Of a DNA stretch of 64,000 bases, positions 1-10,807 are shown in pieces. This stretch comes from Acetobacter pomorum (GTDB lineage: Bacteria; Pseudomonadota; Alphaproteobacteria; Acetobacterales; Acetobacteraceae). Position numbers and translations under genes: made by a program. Each line of letters starts with the position of its first letter. The stretch's first letter is position 1. The stretch covers positions 36,530 through 100,529 of the forward strand of contig NZ_PEBQ01000108.1 of NCBI RefSeq assembly GCF_002738225.1, read 5' to 3'. The notes beneath the pieces were generated by a model. It was not told the origin of the DNA, searched no databases, and was given only the letters and a program-made list of their open reading frames with translations.

Positions 1-283
1 TATGTGTGACAGACAGCAGATTATAAACAACATCAAACCGTTGTGGCCGTTCGGGATAATCCACCCCGCACAAATCCATCAATTGTTCAAAGCGATATGA
101 AGGATGATCGCGCAGCAATTCGAGAAAATTCAATAAGTGGTCACGTTGTATACGAACAACCAACTCACCTTTTTCTACTGCCGCATAAGAAACAGCAGGC
201 AAAGTTGCCATAAAGGTAAAGGCCATGGCAGCCAGCCGCCCCTCAAGACGACCCTGCCGAGGATTTACTGGAAGTTCAGCCAC
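1..283 (-). CDS. nuoC: NADH-quinone oxidoreductase subunit C (5' part, cut by window edge)
   Basis: Partial gene, N-terminal about 94 residues; the rest lies beyond base 1. NuoC is a peripheral-arm subunit of respiratory complex I. The reading frame contains the family motif [20 protein letters not shown] near the window edge, which is diagnostic. I place the start at a GTG (281-283) that overlaps the nuoB stop as GTGGCTGA; an ATG at 224-226 is the alternative but would drop 19 in-frame residues. It follows nuoA and nuoB on the same strand, as in standard nuo operons. Whether NuoC is fused to NuoD, as in gamma-proteobacteria, cannot be seen here. Confidence 0.88.
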   Translation of the reverse strand, partial: MAELPVNPRQGRLEGRLAAMAFTFMATLPAVSYAAVEKGELVVRIQRDHLLNFLELLRDHPSYRFEQLMDLCGVDYPERPQRFDVVYNLLSVTH

Positions 284-836
284 GGAGAATGGTCCCTGTC
301 CGACGTATTTTTTTCTGAAGCAGCATGATGCCGTAGATCAAAGCTTCTGCTGTAGGTGGGCAGCCCGGCACATACACATCCACAGGCACAATACGGTCAC
401 ACCCCCGCACCACAGAATAGGAATAGTGATAATAACCACCCCCATTGGCACAGGAGCCCATAGAAATAACCCAGCGTGGTTCTGCCATTTGTTCGTATAA
501 CCGCCGCAACACTGGAGCCATTTTGTTGGTGAGGGTACCAGCAACAATCATGACATCTGATTGGCGTGGAGAACCACGCGGAATAATGCCCATTCGGTCC
601 AGATCGTAGCGTGGCATGTAAGCGTGAATCATCTCCACAGCACAACATGCCAAACCAAAGGACATCGGCCACAAACTTCCTGTGCGCCCCCAGTTCACCA
701 GCTTATCCAGATTGGCAACAACAAAACCTTTTTCGGCCAAAACCCCTGTAATGCCGCGTACAACAGCATCCTGTTCTGGGCCTGGCGGAAGCGCTTCGCG
801 GTTCCATAACACCGCATCCTGCTGGTTGGCTGTCAT
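276..836 (-). CDS. nuoB: NADH-quinone oxidoreductase subunit B
   Basis: 186 residues. Complex I subunit that holds the terminal [4Fe-4S] cluster N2 at the junction between the peripheral arm and the membrane, next to the quinone site. The N2 ligands are visible: the adjacent cysteine pair in GLACCAVEM, the Cys in [11 protein letters not shown] and the Cys in VPGCPPTAE. Length is normal for the family. It begins 18 bases after the nuoA stop, and its last codons overlap the proposed GTG start of nuoC, so the three genes form one operon on the minus strand. Confidence 0.96.
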   Translation of the reverse strand: MTANQQDAVLWNREALPPGPEQDAVVRGITGVLAEKGFVVANLDKLVNWGRTGSLWPMSFGLACCAVEMIHAYMPRYDLDRMGIIPRGSPRQSDVMIVAGTLTNKMAPVLRRLYEQMAEPRWVISMGSCANGGGYYHYSYSVVRGCDRIVPVDVYVPGCPPTAEALIYGIMLLQKKIRRTGTILRG

Positions 837-854
837 GGTTGTATCTCCCTCACC

Positions 855-1220
855 TCAATCCCAATCCAGCGCGCCCTTGCGCCATTCGTATAAAAAGCCA
901 ATGCCCAGCACGGCTAGAAATCCAAGCATGGAAAGAAAACCAAACAGCCCAATGCGCCCAAGACTGATGGCCCATGGGAACAGAAATGCCACTTCCAGAT
1001 CAAAAATGATGAACAGGATGGCAACCAGATAAAAGCGCACATCAAACCGGCGGCGTGCATCATCAAATGCTTCAAAACCGCATTCATAAGCTGACAGTTT
1101 TTCGGAATAAGGTTTTTGGTGGCCGCTTAGCAGCGCCATACCCAACATGGCTGCGGCAATAATAACCGACATGCCGCCAAACACGAGAACTGGCGCGTAA
1201 TCACCAAGAACAGACTGCAT
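855..1220 (-). CDS. nuoA: NADH-quinone oxidoreductase subunit A
   Basis: 121 residues from the ATG at 1220, which has a GCAGGAACC Shine-Dalgarno sequence about 8 bases upstream; the open frame continues 26 codons further but without a better ribosome site. NuoA is a three-helix membrane subunit of complex I. Three hydrophobic segments are present, with the conserved loop [20 protein letters not shown] and [24 protein letters not shown] helix 2 typical of the family. It is the first gene of the nuo operon; the roughly 230 bases upstream up to the tRNA-Val gene should hold the promoter, though I could not identify clear -35/-10 elements. Confidence 0.95.
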   Translation of the reverse strand: MQSVLGDYAPVLVFGGMSVIIAAAMLGMALLSGHQKPYSEKLSAYECGFEAFDDARRRFDVRFYLVAILFIIFDLEVAFLFPWAISLGRIGLFGFLSMLGFLAVLGIGFLYEWRKGALDWD

Positions 1221-1452
1221 GGTGTGGTTCCTGCACATGTTAAAGCCGCAGTGGCTTTTTGTTTCATGTGGCAACCCTAGCCTCAACCTTATGCGCACGC
1301 ATATGCACGAACGCGTTGGGTGTGGGGCACTTTCTTGTGAAGGCCAAATTTTTGAAGAGAATTTTGCGATCAGAGAAAAGTCTGATCAAAAACACACACA
1401 GGCAGCAATGGAACTTAATCCATTGTGCATGTGGGTTACCATTTGGGGAAAA

Positions 1453-1527
1453 TGGTGGGCAATGACGGGATCGAACCGCCGACCATCTCGGTGTAAACGA
1501 GACGCTCTACCGCTGAGCTAATTGCCC
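1453..1527 (-). tRNA. tRNA-Val(UAC)
   Basis: The minus strand folds as a complete cloverleaf: acceptor GGGCAAT/ATTGCCC, D arm with AGCTCAGCGGTAGAGC, anticodon stem CTCGT/ACGAG-type with loop TTTACAC giving anticodon TAC, and T arm GGTTCGATCC. The discriminator is A and the CCA end is encoded (1453-1455). It lies between the hup terminator and the nuo promoter region. Confidence 0.96.
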
Positions 1528-1549
1528 GCGCCCTATGTGCCATAAACAG

Positions 1550-1591
1550 AAAAGGCCGACAACCCCTTTTTTTGAGATTGTCGGCCTTTTT
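1550..1591 (-). terminator. Rho-independent terminator after hup
   Basis: A 13-bp perfect stem (1550-1562 with 1578-1590; core GGCCGACA/TGTCGGCC) flanked by A and T tracts on both sides. It sits 23 bases after the HU stop codon. The symmetric A/T tracts mean it could also act on plus-strand transcripts. Confidence 0.88.
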
Positions 1592-1613
1592 CAGAAAAAA
1601 GTTTCTGACGGAA

Positions 1614-1901
1614 TTAACCGCTGACAGCATCCTTCAGCGCCTTGCCCGGCTTGAAGCGGACAGAGGTAGAAGCAGGAATATCAATTTCTTCACCCGTACG
1701 TGGGTTGCGGCCTTTGGCAGCCTTACGGGTTGCGGTCACAAACGTGCCAAAACCCACCAAACGCACTTCCTGCTTTGTGGACAGGGCCTTTTCGATCGCA
1801 CCAAACACGGCATCGACCACTTCACCGGCTTTTGCCTTGGGCAGATCAACAGCCTCAGCCACAGCTGAGACGAGTTCCTGCTTGTTGAGCGGCTTCTCCA
1901 T
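1614..1901 (-). CDS. hup: DNA-binding protein HU
   Basis: 95 residues, the normal length for HU. Small dimeric nucleoid protein that bends DNA non-specifically. Visible features are the N-terminal MEKPLNKQELVSAVAEA helix, the GFGTF turn, and the beta-arm RNPRTGEEIDIPAS with the intercalating proline. It is closer to HU than to IHF, which is encoded separately at 59070-59381. It is preceded by lon on the same strand with a 143-base gap and followed by a strong terminator. A hup gene next to lon is a common proteobacterial arrangement (lon-hupB). Confidence 0.96.
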   Translation of the reverse strand: MEKPLNKQELVSAVAEAVDLPKAKAGEVVDAVFGAIEKALSTKQEVRLVGFGTFVTATRKAAKGRNPRTGEEIDIPASTSVRFKPGKALKDAVSG

Positions 1902-2044
1902 CCTTACGCCTTTCTATTTCTTATATCTGTCCGGAACGGCGGGCGGGCTTTTCGTCCGCCTGTCCGCTACCTGAACGCACTATGAAGCCGTTTTCCGCTA
2001 CGTCAACCAAGCAAACGCAACTTCCTCGCCTCCTACCCCTCTAT

Positions 2045-4567
2045 TCAGTGAGGTAACACCGGAAGAGCGGATTCTCCACCACCCGCAGGTAGCGGATCTG
2101 GCACATCTTCCCACTCAATCGGCTTAGGCTGGCGCACAAGTGCACGCGCCAGAACTTCATCCACATGAGAGACTGGAACGATTTCCAGTTTCTTCTTCAC
2201 GTTTTCAGGGATTTCCGTAAGGTCCTTCTCATTTTCCTTGGGAATGAACACTGTACGAATACCCGCCCGCAGGGCTGCAAGCAGCTTTTCCTTCAGGCCA
2301 CCAATGGGCAGCACACGTCCACGCAACGTGATTTCACCCGTCATGGCCACATCCCGACGGATAGGAATACCAGTCAGAACGCTTACCAAGGATGTGACCA
2401 TAGCCACACCGGCAGAAGGGCCATCTTTGGGAGTCGCACCTTCTGGCACATGCACATGGAAACTGCGCTTGTCGAACAGGGTTGGCACAATGCCAAAGCT
2501 GGTTGCCCGACTCCGCACAAAGGAGAACGCAGCAGAGATGCTCTCCTTCATCACGTCACCCAGCTTACCGGTTTCAACAATACCGCCCTTGCCCGGCACC
2601 ATAACACTTTCAATGGTTAGGATTTCCCCGCCCACTTCTGTCCATGCCAGACCGGTTACAACGCCCACCATATCTTCTGCTTCGGTTTCCCCATAGCTGA
2701 AGCGCCGCACGCCGGCATATTTCTCCAGATTTTTGGGCGTAACAGAAACTTTTTTGGCTTTACCGGTGACAATTTCCTTCACGGCCTTACGGGCAAGCCA
2801 TGCAAGCTCACGTTCCAGATTACGTACACCAGCCTCACGCGTGTAATAGCGAATCAGATCCCGCACTGCGTCATCCGTAATCGACCATTCACCCGGCTTG
2901 AGGTTATGGGCCTGTATCTGTTTGGAAATCAGATGGCGTTTGGCAATTTCCACCTTTTCATCTTCCGTATAACCGGACAGACGAATGATCTCCATACGGT
3001 CCAGCAACGGCTGCGGCATGTTCAGGCTGTTAGCCGTTGTCACGAACATGACATCAGACAGATCGTAATCTACTTCCAGATAATGGTCTGCAAATGTGCT
3101 GTTCTGCTCCGGATCCAACACTTCCAGCAGGGCAGATGCCGGATCTCCACGCCAGTCGGACCCCAGCTTGTCAATTTCGTCCAGCAGGAACAGAGGATTC
3201 GAAACTTTTGCTTTCTTCATCCCCTGAATGATCTTGCCAGGCATGGAACCGATATACGTGCGCCGATGGCCACGAATTTCGGCTTCATCCCGCACGCCAC
3301 CCAGTGACATACGCACATAATGCCGCCCAGTTGCCTTGGCGATAGAACGTGCCAGCGATGTTTTACCAACACCCGGCGGCCCCACCAGGCACAAAATCGG
3401 CCCCTTCAACTTCTGGGATCGGCTTTGAACAGCCAGATATTCCAGAATACGTTCTTTAACTTTTTCCAAGCCGTAGTGATCTGTATCCAGAATTTTTTCT
3501 GCTTCTGTCAGATCATGCTTAACCTTGGTCCGCTTTTTCCACGGAATACTCAGCAGCCAATCCAGATAATTCCGCACAACTGTAGATTCGGCAGACATCA
3601 TGCTCATGCCGCGCAGCTTTTTCAGCTCCGCTATAGCTTTTTCGTGTGCTTCCTTGGAAAGTTTGGTTTTGGCAATCCGCTCTTCCAGCTCGGATGTTTC
3701 ATCCTTGCCGTCTTCACCTTCACCCAATTCTTTCTGAATCGCTTTAAGCTGTTCGTTCAGATAGTACTCGCGCTGCGTTTTTTCCATCTGGCGTTTAACG
3801 CGGTTGCGAATTTTCTTTTCAACCTGAAGAACATCAATCTCTGCCTCAATATGCGCAAAAACCTTTTCCAGTTGCGCCATCACTGTGGGCGCTTCCAGAA
3901 TTTCCTGCTTTTCCGCAATCTTGAGGTTCAAATGGCTGGTCACAGTATCTGCCAGCTTTGCCAGATCACTGATCTGGTTCAGAGACACCAGAACCTCGGA
4001 CGCAATCTTCTTGTTGAGCTTCATATACTGCTCAAACTGAGACACGATGGAACGCCCAAGCGCTTCGGCTTCCGGCCCTTCCGCCGGTTGCTCTGGCATA
4101 TCCTCAATATCAGCCTCGAAGTGCCCTTCCACTTCGTGCAAGGTTTTGACGCGAACGCGCTTCACCCCCTCCACAAGCACCTTTACGGTGCCATCCGGCA
4201 GTTTCAGTAACTGCAAAATGGTTGAAAGCGTGCCAACCCGATAAATATCATCGGCCGATGGATCATCCTGCGCAGCGTCCTTCTGAGCAACCAGCAAGAT
4301 ATGACGGTCATCTTTTGTGACCGTTTCCAACGCTTTTACGGATTTTTCACGCCCAACAAACAAAGGCACGATCATGTGTGGAAACACGACAATATCGCGC
4401 AGCGGCAACACGGCGACATGTACCGGAGCCTTGGCTTCCTGAACTTCCGGCTCTGCTGCGGTTTCTACAACTGTCGTGGTTTGAGGCGTGGCTTCTGCAG
4501 CCACTTCCGGTTTGGTTTTTGTTGCAGCCCGACGTCTGCGTTTCACTGGTTTTTCGTTATCAGCCAT
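2045..4567 (-). CDS. lon: ATP-dependent protease Lon
   Basis: 840 residues from ATG 4567, chosen because AGGAGG lies 8 bases upstream; an in-frame ATG at 4636 has no such site. Lon is a cytoplasmic AAA+ serine protease for misfolded and regulatory proteins. Order of parts: a basic, Ala/Thr-rich N-terminal tail of about 45 residues, LON N-domain (from about 50, [20 protein letters not shown]), coiled region rich in Lys/Glu, AAA+ module with Walker [10 protein letters not shown] and Walker B FLLDEIDK, and the C-terminal protease domain with catalytic Ser in [10 protein letters not shown] and the downstream Lys. The basic tail [18 protein letters not shown] is longer than in E. coli Lon. It sits in a proteostasis run with clpX, clpP and tig; the clpX terminator separates it from clpX. 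Confidence 0.97.
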   Translation of the reverse strand: MADNEKPVKRRRRAATKTKPEVAAEATPQTTTVVETAAEPEVQEAKAPVHVAVLPLRDIVVFPHMIVPLFVGREKSVKALETVTKDDRHILLVAQKDAAQDDPSADDIYRVGTLSTILQLLKLPDGTVKVLVEGVKRVRVKTLHEVEGHFEADIEDMPEQPAEGPEAEALGRSIVSQFEQYMKLNKKIASEVLVSLNQISDLAKLADTVTSHLNLKIAEKQEILEAPTVMAQLEKVFAHIEAEIDVLQVEKKIRNRVKRQMEKTQREYYLNEQLKAIQKELGEGEDGKDETSELEERIAKTKLSKEAHEKAIAELKKLRGMSMMSAESTVVRNYLDWLLSIPWKKRTKVKHDLTEAEKILDTDHYGLEKVKERILEYLAVQSRSQKLKGPILCLVGPPGVGKTSLARSIAKATGRHYVRMSLGGVRDEAEIRGHRRTYIGSMPGKIIQGMKKAKVSNPLFLLDEIDKLGSDWRGDPASALLEVLDPEQNSTFADHYLEVDYDLSDVMFVTTANSLNMPQPLLDRMEIIRLSGYTEDEKVEIAKRHLISKQIQAHNLKPGEWSITDDAVRDLIRYYTREAGVRNLERELAWLARKAVKEIVTGKAKKVSVTPKNLEKYAGVRRFSYGETEAEDMVGVVTGLAWTEVGGEILTIESVMVPGKGGIVETGKLGDVMKESISAAFSFVRSRATSFGIVPTLFDKRSFHVHVPEGATPKDGPSAGVAMVTSLVSVLTGIPIRRDVAMTGEITLRGRVLPIGGLKEKLLAALRAGIRTVFIPKENEKDLTEIPENVKKKLEIVPVSHVDEVLARALVRQPKPIEWEDVPDPLPAGGGESALPVLPH

Positions 4568-4712
4568 GATGATGACCTCCTGACAAGGACGATCCGGAAA
4601 CGGCACCCGCCTTGCGGCATACCTTATTCCGTACAAGAGCCAACGCGGTGAAAGCTCCTTTGTCCATCCTTATGTCGTTATTCACAGCGTTTTACACAAT
4701 GGGACAGTGACA

Positions 4713-4749
4713 AAAACAGCGCTGGAGCAAGTGCCGCCAGCGCTGTTTT
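4713..4749 (-). terminator. Rho-independent terminator after clpX
   Basis: A perfect 13-bp stem (4713-4725 with 4737-4749, core ACAGCGCTGG/CCAGCGCTGT) with an 11-base loop. The minus-strand hairpin ends in TTTTTG. It lies 17 bases past the clpX stop and would insulate lon from clpX transcription. Confidence 0.85.
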
Positions 4750-4765
4750 GTGAATATTGCCCAAC

Positions 4766-6031
4766 TCAAGCAGACTGTTCTGCCGGGATTTCTTTCTTTT
4801 TCCCGTAGACATAGACCGGACTGGCCTTGCCTTCCGCGACATCCCGGTTAACCACCACTTCCTCTACATTTTCGAGGCCTGGCAGATCGAACATGGTCGA
4901 CATCAGGATACTTTCCAGAATGGAACGCAACCCACGGGCACCTGTCTTACGCACAATAGCGCGATCTGCGATGGCCTTGAGCGCATCGTCCGTAAAGTCG
5001 AGCTGCACATCTTCCATCTGGAACAGCCGCTGATACTGCTTCACCAACGCATTTTTAGGTTCAGTCAGAATCTTGATAAGCGCAGCTTCATCCAGATCAC
5101 CCAACGTGGCAATAACCGGCAGACGCCCGATGAATTCCGGAATCAGACCAAACTTCATCAGATCTTCCGGTTCCACGTCGTGCAGGATTTCACCTGTCTT
5201 GCGTTCATCTGGAGCGCGCACATCGGCGCCGAACCCAATGTTGGTTCCCTTACCGCGAGCAGAAATAATCTTGTCCAACCCGGCAAAAGCACCACCACAG
5301 ATAAACAGCATGTTGGTGGTATCTACCTGCAGAAACTCCTGCTGCGGATGCTTGCGGCCACCCTGCGGAGGAACAGATGCAACTGTGCCTTCCATCAGTT
5401 TCAGCAGTGCCTGCTGCACCCCTTCCCCACTTACATCACGCGTAATGGAAGGATTATCTGACTTTTTGGAAATCTTGTCGATTTCATCAATATACACAAT
5501 GCCACGCTGTGCGCGTTCTACATTGTAGTCAGATGCCTGCAACAGCTTGAGAATGATGTTTTCAACATCTTCCCCCACATACCCTGCTTCTGTCAGGGTT
5601 GTGGCATCCGCCATTGTAAAAGGCACATCCAGAATACGTGCCAGTGTCTGGGCCAGCAGGGTTTTACCAGAACCTGTGGGGCCAATAAGCAGAATGTTGG
5701 ATTTTGCAATCTCAACATCACCAGCTTTGGCAACCTGTGTCAGGCGCTTGTAATGGTTATGCACAGCCACAGACAAAACCTTTTTGGCTTCGGCCTGCCC
5801 GATCACATAATCATCCAGCACCTTGCAGATTTCCCGCGGCGTTGGCACACCCTCACGCGATTTGACAAGGGAAGTCTTGTTCTCCTCACGGATGATATCC
5901 ATGCAGAGTTCAACACATTCGTCACAAATGAACACCGTGGGGCCAGCAATCAGCTTGCGAACCTCATGTTGTGACTTTCCACAGAACGAGCAGTAAAGCG
6001 TGTTCTTGGAATCACCGGACTTCGTATTCAT
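4766..6031 (-). CDS. clpX: ATP-dependent Clp protease ATP-binding subunit ClpX
   Basis: 421 residues, full length. AAA+ unfoldase that recognises substrates, including ssrA-tagged proteins, and feeds them to ClpP. Parts: N-terminal C4 zinc-binding domain (CSFCGKSQ near residue 15 and CDECVELC near 36), Walker [13 protein letters not shown], Walker [11 protein letters not shown], pore loop GYVGEDV and the ClpP-contact IGF-type loop in the central region. It lies 120 bases downstream of clpP on the same strand, the usual clpP-clpX order, and has its own strong terminator. Confidence 0.97.
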   Translation of the reverse strand: MNTKSGDSKNTLYCSFCGKSQHEVRKLIAGPTVFICDECVELCMDIIREENKTSLVKSREGVPTPREICKVLDDYVIGQAEAKKVLSVAVHNHYKRLTQVAKAGDVEIAKSNILLIGPTGSGKTLLAQTLARILDVPFTMADATTLTEAGYVGEDVENIILKLLQASDYNVERAQRGIVYIDEIDKISKKSDNPSITRDVSGEGVQQALLKLMEGTVASVPPQGGRKHPQQEFLQVDTTNMLFICGGAFAGLDKIISARGKGTNIGFGADVRAPDERKTGEILHDVEPEDLMKFGLIPEFIGRLPVIATLGDLDEAALIKILTEPKNALVKQYQRLFQMEDVQLDFTDDALKAIADRAIVRKTGARGLRSILESILMSTMFDLPGLENVEEVVVNRDVAEGKASPVYVYGKKKEIPAEQSA

Positions 6032-6151
6032 CAGCCCACTCCCTCGATCATCCCAGGCCCCATCGCACCGAGAGCCGAGTCCCAGAACGTGTGTGCCTGC
6101 CTTACAGCAGGCGCCTTCCCTATTGTAACAGGAAGATTACTGTACGCCAGA

Positions 6152-6805
6152 TTAAGGATGACTTTTATCCTTCTTGCCTGTTTCTGTCGCCTTATGGTGG
6201 CTGATCACCTCATCCACAATCCCGAAAGACTGAGCTTCATGGGCAGACATATACGTGTCACGCTCCAGCTTCTGCTCAATTTCCTCCAACGTGCGACCTG
6301 TATGTTCACGGTAGATTTCATTCAGCTTCTGACGAATGATCAAAATTTCACGCGCCTGAATTTCGATATCACTTGCCTGCCCCTGCGCACCACCAGAAGG
6401 CTGATGCACCATAACGCGTGCATTCGGCAACGCGAAACGACGCCCCTTTTCACCCCCAGCCAGTAGCAAAGACCCCATAGAGGCTGCCTGCCCAATGCAC
6501 ACTGTGCTTACAGGGCTACGGATGTACTGCATGGTATCATAAATTGCCAAACCGGCAGAAACCACACCACCCGGACTGTTGATGTAAAAAGAGATTTCCT
6601 TATTAGGATTCACGCTTTCCAAATACAGAAGCTGTGCAGAAATCAAGGATGCAACCTGATCGTACACGGGACCAGTCAGGAAGATGATCCGCTCTTGAAG
6701 CAGGCGGGAATAGATATCAAACGCCCGCTCACCACGAGAGGTCTGTTCGACCACCATCGGCACCAGCGCATTGCTGAAAATCTCAACGGGATCACGATCC
6801 CTCAT
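6152..6805 (-). CDS. clpP: ATP-dependent Clp protease proteolytic subunit
   Basis: 217 residues from ATG 6805 ([10 protein letters not shown]); an ATG three codons upstream is nearly as good, and the frame is open further up with a poorer fit to the family. ClpP is the tetradecameric serine protease that works with ClpX or ClpA. The catalytic Ser is in [13 protein letters not shown], the His in VMVHQPSGG and the Asp in the region following LERDTYMS. The N-terminal segment [20 protein letters not shown] is family-typical. It lies between tig and clpX on the minus strand. Confidence 0.95.
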   Translation of the reverse strand: MRDRDPVEIFSNALVPMVVEQTSRGERAFDIYSRLLQERIIFLTGPVYDQVASLISAQLLYLESVNPNKEISFYINSPGGVVSAGLAIYDTMQYIRSPVSTVCIGQAASMGSLLLAGGEKGRRFALPNARVMVHQPSGGAQGQASDIEIQAREILIIRQKLNEIYREHTGRTLEEIEQKLERDTYMSAHEAQSFGIVDEVISHHKATETGKKDKSHP

Positions 6806-6935
6806 ACCACTCATTCCCGTATAAAAAACTGAATCAGCCTTTCTTGCCTTCCTGCGCAACCACAAAAAAGCTCAGGCACTCTGCTTCAAGATAGAGATAA
6901 AGTGGAAAGATGCCACCCCGGAAAAGAAAAACATG

Positions 6936-6974
6936 CCCAAAAAGAATGTCCCGCCAGTTCACACTGGCGGGACA
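6936..6974 (-). terminator. Rho-independent terminator after tig
   Basis: An 11-bp GC-rich stem TGTCCCGCCAG/CTGGCGGGACA (6948-6958 with 6964-6974) with a 5-base loop. On the minus strand it is followed by TTCTTTTTGGG. It lies 15 bases past the trigger-factor stop, so clpP must have its own promoter within roughly 130 bases. Confidence 0.88.
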
Positions 6975-6988
6975 CGGCCTTTTTCTTA

Positions 6989-8323
6989 TTAGATATTCGC
7001 TGGTGGAATATCTGAAAGTTCCTCTGGTGTGACCTCTTTATCCGTCACTTTGGCCAATTCTATCAGGTAATCAACAACCTTATTTTCAAAGATTGGCCCC
7101 CTGAGAGATTCTGCCGCCTGCGGATTCTTCTGGAAGAATTCGAACACCTGCTTTTCCTGCCCCGGGTAGCGCATGGCTTCTGCCCGCACTGCACGGCCCA
7201 GCTCATCTGGTGTCACCGTAATATTGTTCTTACGGCCAATTTCAGCCAGAAGCAGACCCAACTTTACGCGACGTTCCGCAATTTTGCGGTAATCAGCGCG
7301 CAGGGTTTCTTCATCTTTATTCTTGTCTTCGTCATCAAGCTGACCGGTTTTACGGTCTTCTTCAACACGTGCCCAGATCTGGTTGAATTCTGCATCCACC
7401 ATGCCTTCTGGCGCGGTGAAATCCGTTTTCTTTGCCAGCTCATCCAGCAGCTCACGCTTGATACGCAGACGGGAAAGCTGATCGTATTCGCCTTCAATCT
7501 GCTTACGAATCAGATCTTTCAGCTGATCAAGGCTTTCAAAGCCCATCTTCTTGGCCAACTCATCATCAATCGGCGCATCAACTGGCTTCTTGATCTGCTT
7601 GGCTTTGATATCGAAGGTGGCTTCCTTGCCTGCCAGCTCGGTTGCGCCGTAATCTTCGGGGAAAGTTACCGTAATAACTTTTTCTTCACCCGGCTTCATA
7701 CCTTCAATCTGCTCAGCAAAGCCCGGAATAAAGCCTTCGCCGCCGATTTCAACGTTCACATCTTCAGCAGAACCGCCTTCGAAAGGCACACCATCGCGCT
7801 TGCCAACGAAATCGATCGCAACCACATCACCTTTAGCGACGGGGCGAACTTCTTCCACCACTTCAAAGGTGCGACCGCGCTTGGCGATATCTTCCAGCAC
7901 CTTGTTGATGGCTTCATCGCTCACATTTGCCTTCAGGCGTGTCAGCGTCAGGTCGGACAGATCCGGCACAGCAATTTCTGGCAGAATTTCTGCTTCAACC
8001 GTAAATTCCAGATCTTTTCCATCATCGGTCTGACCGGAAACCAGATCTACCTTGGGCTGACCAGCAGGGCGGATGCCACGTTCATCAAAAACAGTACGCA
8101 GCGCATCAGATACCGTCTGTTCCAGAACTTCTGCCCATACGCTTTCGCCGTAACGCTGCTTAGCCAAGGAAACAGGCACCTTACCAGGGCGGAAGCCCGG
8201 CAGGTTCAGGTTTGCTGCAACTTCCTTCAGCCGCGCATCACGCTTGCTGGCAATTTCCGCCGCTGGAACTGTTACGGTAAAACCACGCTTCAGCCCTTCG
8301 GAAAGGGTCTCGGTAACCTGCAT
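6989..8323 (-). CDS. tig: Trigger factor (ribosome-associated chaperone and prolyl isomerase)
   Basis: 444 residues, normal length. Binds near the ribosome exit tunnel and holds nascent chains. The N-terminal ribosome-binding signature is present as GFRPGKVPVSLAKQRYG (about residues 43-59); the central FKBP-type PPIase region contains GDVVAIDFVGKRDGVPFEGG, and the C-terminal substrate arms are charged and helical. Start ATG 8323 has AAGGAAGG upstream. It is the head of the tig-clpP-clpX-lon cluster, an order conserved across many bacteria, and is followed by a strong terminator. Confidence 0.97.
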   Translation of the reverse strand: MQVTETLSEGLKRGFTVTVPAAEIASKRDARLKEVAANLNLPGFRPGKVPVSLAKQRYGESVWAEVLEQTVSDALRTVFDERGIRPAGQPKVDLVSGQTDDGKDLEFTVEAEILPEIAVPDLSDLTLTRLKANVSDEAINKVLEDIAKRGRTFEVVEEVRPVAKGDVVAIDFVGKRDGVPFEGGSAEDVNVEIGGEGFIPGFAEQIEGMKPGEEKVITVTFPEDYGATELAGKEATFDIKAKQIKKPVDAPIDDELAKKMGFESLDQLKDLIRKQIEGEYDQLSRLRIKRELLDELAKKTDFTAPEGMVDAEFNQIWARVEEDRKTGQLDDEDKNKDEETLRADYRKIAERRVKLGLLLAEIGRKNNITVTPDELGRAVRAEAMRYPGQEKQVFEFFQKNPQAAESLRGPIFENKVVDYLIELAKVTDKEVTPEELSDIPPANI

Positions 8324-8411
8324 CGGTCAGGCCTTCCTTTCGGTACAAAACTCAAACACCCGCTACGCAAAGGCCGTCGCGGACCAGGACGGGAGCATGA
8401 CAAAAATAAAT

Positions 8412-8496
<85 letters not shown>

Positions 8497-8533
8497 GCAT
8501 AATGCTCACCGTCACGAGTTGGGTGGACTTAAC

Positions 8534-10009
8534 TCAAACCTGCGCCCTCGGCAAGATGCCCATGTCAGAGTTCACCCTCTCTTTCTGCATATGTGCTGCT
8601 TTTTCTCGTGCAGCACCCAAATGAAGGTCCAAATCCTCTGCCACAGGCCACGGACCAGCCTGCTGCCCTGCCTCTCCATGCAGCCACACACCGGCACATG
8701 CAGCCTCCCACACAGGCATACCTGCGGCCAACAAAGCCGCAATCACACCTGAAAGTGTATCCCCCGAACCAGCGGTCCCTAAGGCTGCGGTAGCATGATT
8801 ATTGATTGCCAGCCGCCCATCTGGCGCTGCAATCATGGTGGAAGCACCTTTAAGAACTACAACAACCCCAAGCTGCCGGGCGGCCTGCCTGACATGTTCT
8901 GGCGGATTGCTGCCTACTGGCCCAAATACCCGGGTAAACTCGCCAATATGCGGCGTAATAACCGCTACACCCTTAAGCTTTTCAGGGTCACCGGCCGAAG
9001 CACTTAAAGCCCCGGCATCTGCCAGCACAATTTTTCCCGTTGCCAGCAAAACGGGAAGCGCGGATTGCACTTCTGCTTCTGTCAAACCGGGGCCACAAAC
9101 CCATACATGGCGGCGTTTATCTTCCAAAAGTGTCGGTAACGATGCGTCATCTATAATAAGGCCGGGAGCCCCCAACCTATAGGCCGCAGCACCTGCCCCG
9201 GCAGCTATACGCACCAGCCCTGCTCCCGCTGCGCGTGCTCCCCCGGCACATAAACGTGTTGCTCCTGGCATGGATTCGCCCGCACAGATACTCACGACTC
9301 CGCGCGTATATTTATGGCTCTCCGGCCCAGGAATCGGCAAATGCCACAAACCGGGTTCATTCCGCCATGTGGTGGGGGAAACCTGATCAAGCGCGGTTTG
9401 CGGAATTCCAATATCTGCCAGAATCAGACGCCCAAAAAGCTCCCTACCCGGATACAGCAGATGCCCTGGCTTAAATCGGCAAAAAGTGACCGTCATGGCT
9501 GCCTGTGGGGCATACCCACGCACCAAGCCTGTCGCACCATCCACACCTGATGGCATATCAACCGCAACAATTCGTCGCGCTGCTTGCAAAACTTCAGCAG
9601 ACAGACCGGAAACATCCCGGCTCAACCCTGCACCAAATACGGCATCTACTACCAGATCAGCACGCGCGGCTTCTTGCGCTGAAAAAGGAACACGCACGCC
9701 ATGGAAACGGGATGAAGCTTCTGCAGCAGCGCCTCCCGGTTTGGGGGCGACCATTTCCGCCACAGCAACAGGCCAACCTGCTTCATCAAGATGCCGTGCA
9801 ACCACATATCCATCTCCCCCGTTATTGCCGGGGCCACACAGCACAAGAACACGTGCGGGCTTTTCATACCGAAAAATAGCGCGGGCCACTGCACGGCCTG
9901 CATTTTCCATCAACACGGAAACAGGCACACTCTGTGCTGAAATATAATCAATTTTCCCCATTTCATCAGGAGAATAAACGCTCAGAAGAGAAGGATATAT
10001 TGTTGCCAT
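8534..10009 (-). CDS. nnr: Bifunctional NAD(P)H-hydrate epimerase / ADP-dependent NAD(P)H-hydrate dehydratase
   Basis: 491 residues from ATG 10009, which has GGAGG 7 bases upstream; an in-frame ATG five codons earlier lacks a ribosome site. It repairs hydrated NADH and NADPH. Two domains are visible: an N-terminal YjeF_N epimerase (about 1-210; MENAGRAVARAIF, VLCGPGNNGGDGYVVARHL) and a C-terminal ribokinase-like dehydratase (about 225-480; GTAGSGDTLSGVIAALLA, the nucleotide-binding and catalytic-Asp motif). The double-domain fusion is the usual bacterial form. It ends 38 bases before tRNA-Leu. Confidence 0.94.
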   Translation of the reverse strand: MATIYPSLLSVYSPDEMGKIDYISAQSVPVSVLMENAGRAVARAIFRYEKPARVLVLCGPGNNGGDGYVVARHLDEAGWPVAVAEMVAPKPGGAAAEASSRFHGVRVPFSAQEAARADLVVDAVFGAGLSRDVSGLSAEVLQAARRIVAVDMPSGVDGATGLVRGYAPQAAMTVTFCRFKPGHLLYPGRELFGRLILADIGIPQTALDQVSPTTWRNEPGLWHLPIPGPESHKYTRGVVSICAGESMPGATRLCAGGARAAGAGLVRIAAGAGAAAYRLGAPGLIIDDASLPTLLEDKRRHVWVCGPGLTEAEVQSALPVLLATGKIVLADAGALSASAGDPEKLKGVAVITPHIGEFTRVFGPVGSNPPEHVRQAARQLGVVVVLKGASTMIAAPDGRLAINNHATAALGTAGSGDTLSGVIAALLAAGMPVWEAACAGVWLHGEAGQQAGPWPVAEDLDLHLGAAREKAAHMQKERVNSDMGILPRAQV

Positions 10010-10169
10010 ACTAGGCCTCCGCACACAGAGCAGTCGATGATGTGTGCAAATATAGCCCCTTGCGCAGCGTCCGTCCCCTTGGCAATCAGGCAGCAGACAA
10101 GCGTTGGACGATTACCCCTTCCCGCCCCGCGCCTTCGTTTTCCTGCATTAACGCCAAGCGGAGTTCAGC

Positions 10170-10625
10170 ATGCCCCATTCCATTCTCTGGAGCCTTGTTC
10201 TCACCCTCCACCTTGTCAGTATTATTCTGTGGATTGGTGGTGGGGCTTATGCCGTTATTATCTTGCGCCCCAGCTTGCGCCTGCTGGATACAACACAGCG
10301 TAACTCCGTACATTTACAAACATTAGCCCGCTTTTTTAAGGTTTTAACGCACGTTATTCCAACTGCGCTGATTACCGGCTGGCTGCTGATTATCCATGAA
10401 GGCGGCTTTGCCAATGCTCCATGGACAACCAACCTCATGCAGTTGCTGGGCATTATCATGGCCGTGCTGTTTGTTATGATGTACACAGGCCCGTATCAAA
10501 AAGCTCGGCGCTCCATCCGCCCACAACCTTCTGTATTCGACTCCATTCGCTCCCGCGTGCTGCTTATTGTGGCGCTGGGTATACTGGCTGTACTTTCTGC
10601 CTGTCTTGGCCATCCTTTTGCCTAA
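10170..10625 (+). CDS. Small integral membrane protein, CopD-like
   Basis: 151 residues with about four hydrophobic segments (near 8-30, 50-75, 83-103, 128-148). The first helix begins LVLTLHLVSIILWIGGGAYA and a later segment has FKVLTHVIPTALITGWLLI; histidines in these helices recall the CopD (copper resistance D) / DUF2269-type family of four-helix membrane proteins. A role in metal or heme handling would be inference only. It stands alone, divergent from the NAD(P)H-hydrate gene, with about 160 bases between them for promoters. Confidence 0.7.
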   Translation: MPHSILWSLVLTLHLVSIILWIGGGAYAVIILRPSLRLLDTTQRNSVHLQTLARFFKVLTHVIPTALITGWLLIIHEGGFANAPWTTNLMQLLGIIMAVLFVMMYTGPYQKARRSIRPQPSVFDSIRSRVLLIVALGILAVLSACLGHPFA

Positions 10626-10807
10626 GAAACAGCACAACATGTTGGCAAAAACTTGATTTCATGGCCAAACAGCTTTATCGGAACAAACGCCTGACCGGGT
10701 ACAAGACATGAATCGGTGCCTCAGCCATTTTGTTTGAGGCACCCCGCATACGGGCAGGCTCTTCAGCCAGTGCTGACAACAGACAGACCTACGGTTCCGA
10801 GAGCAGA

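Noticed and set aside
3320..4210. Long antisense frames opposite lon
   Set aside because: No ribosome site, no family signature, and codon use is the mirror of the lon gene.
4637..4765. Possible heat-shock (sigma-32) promoter before lon
   Set aside because: A CTTG and a CCCATT-like element occur but are 22 bases apart and overlap the clpX terminator, so spacing does not fit.
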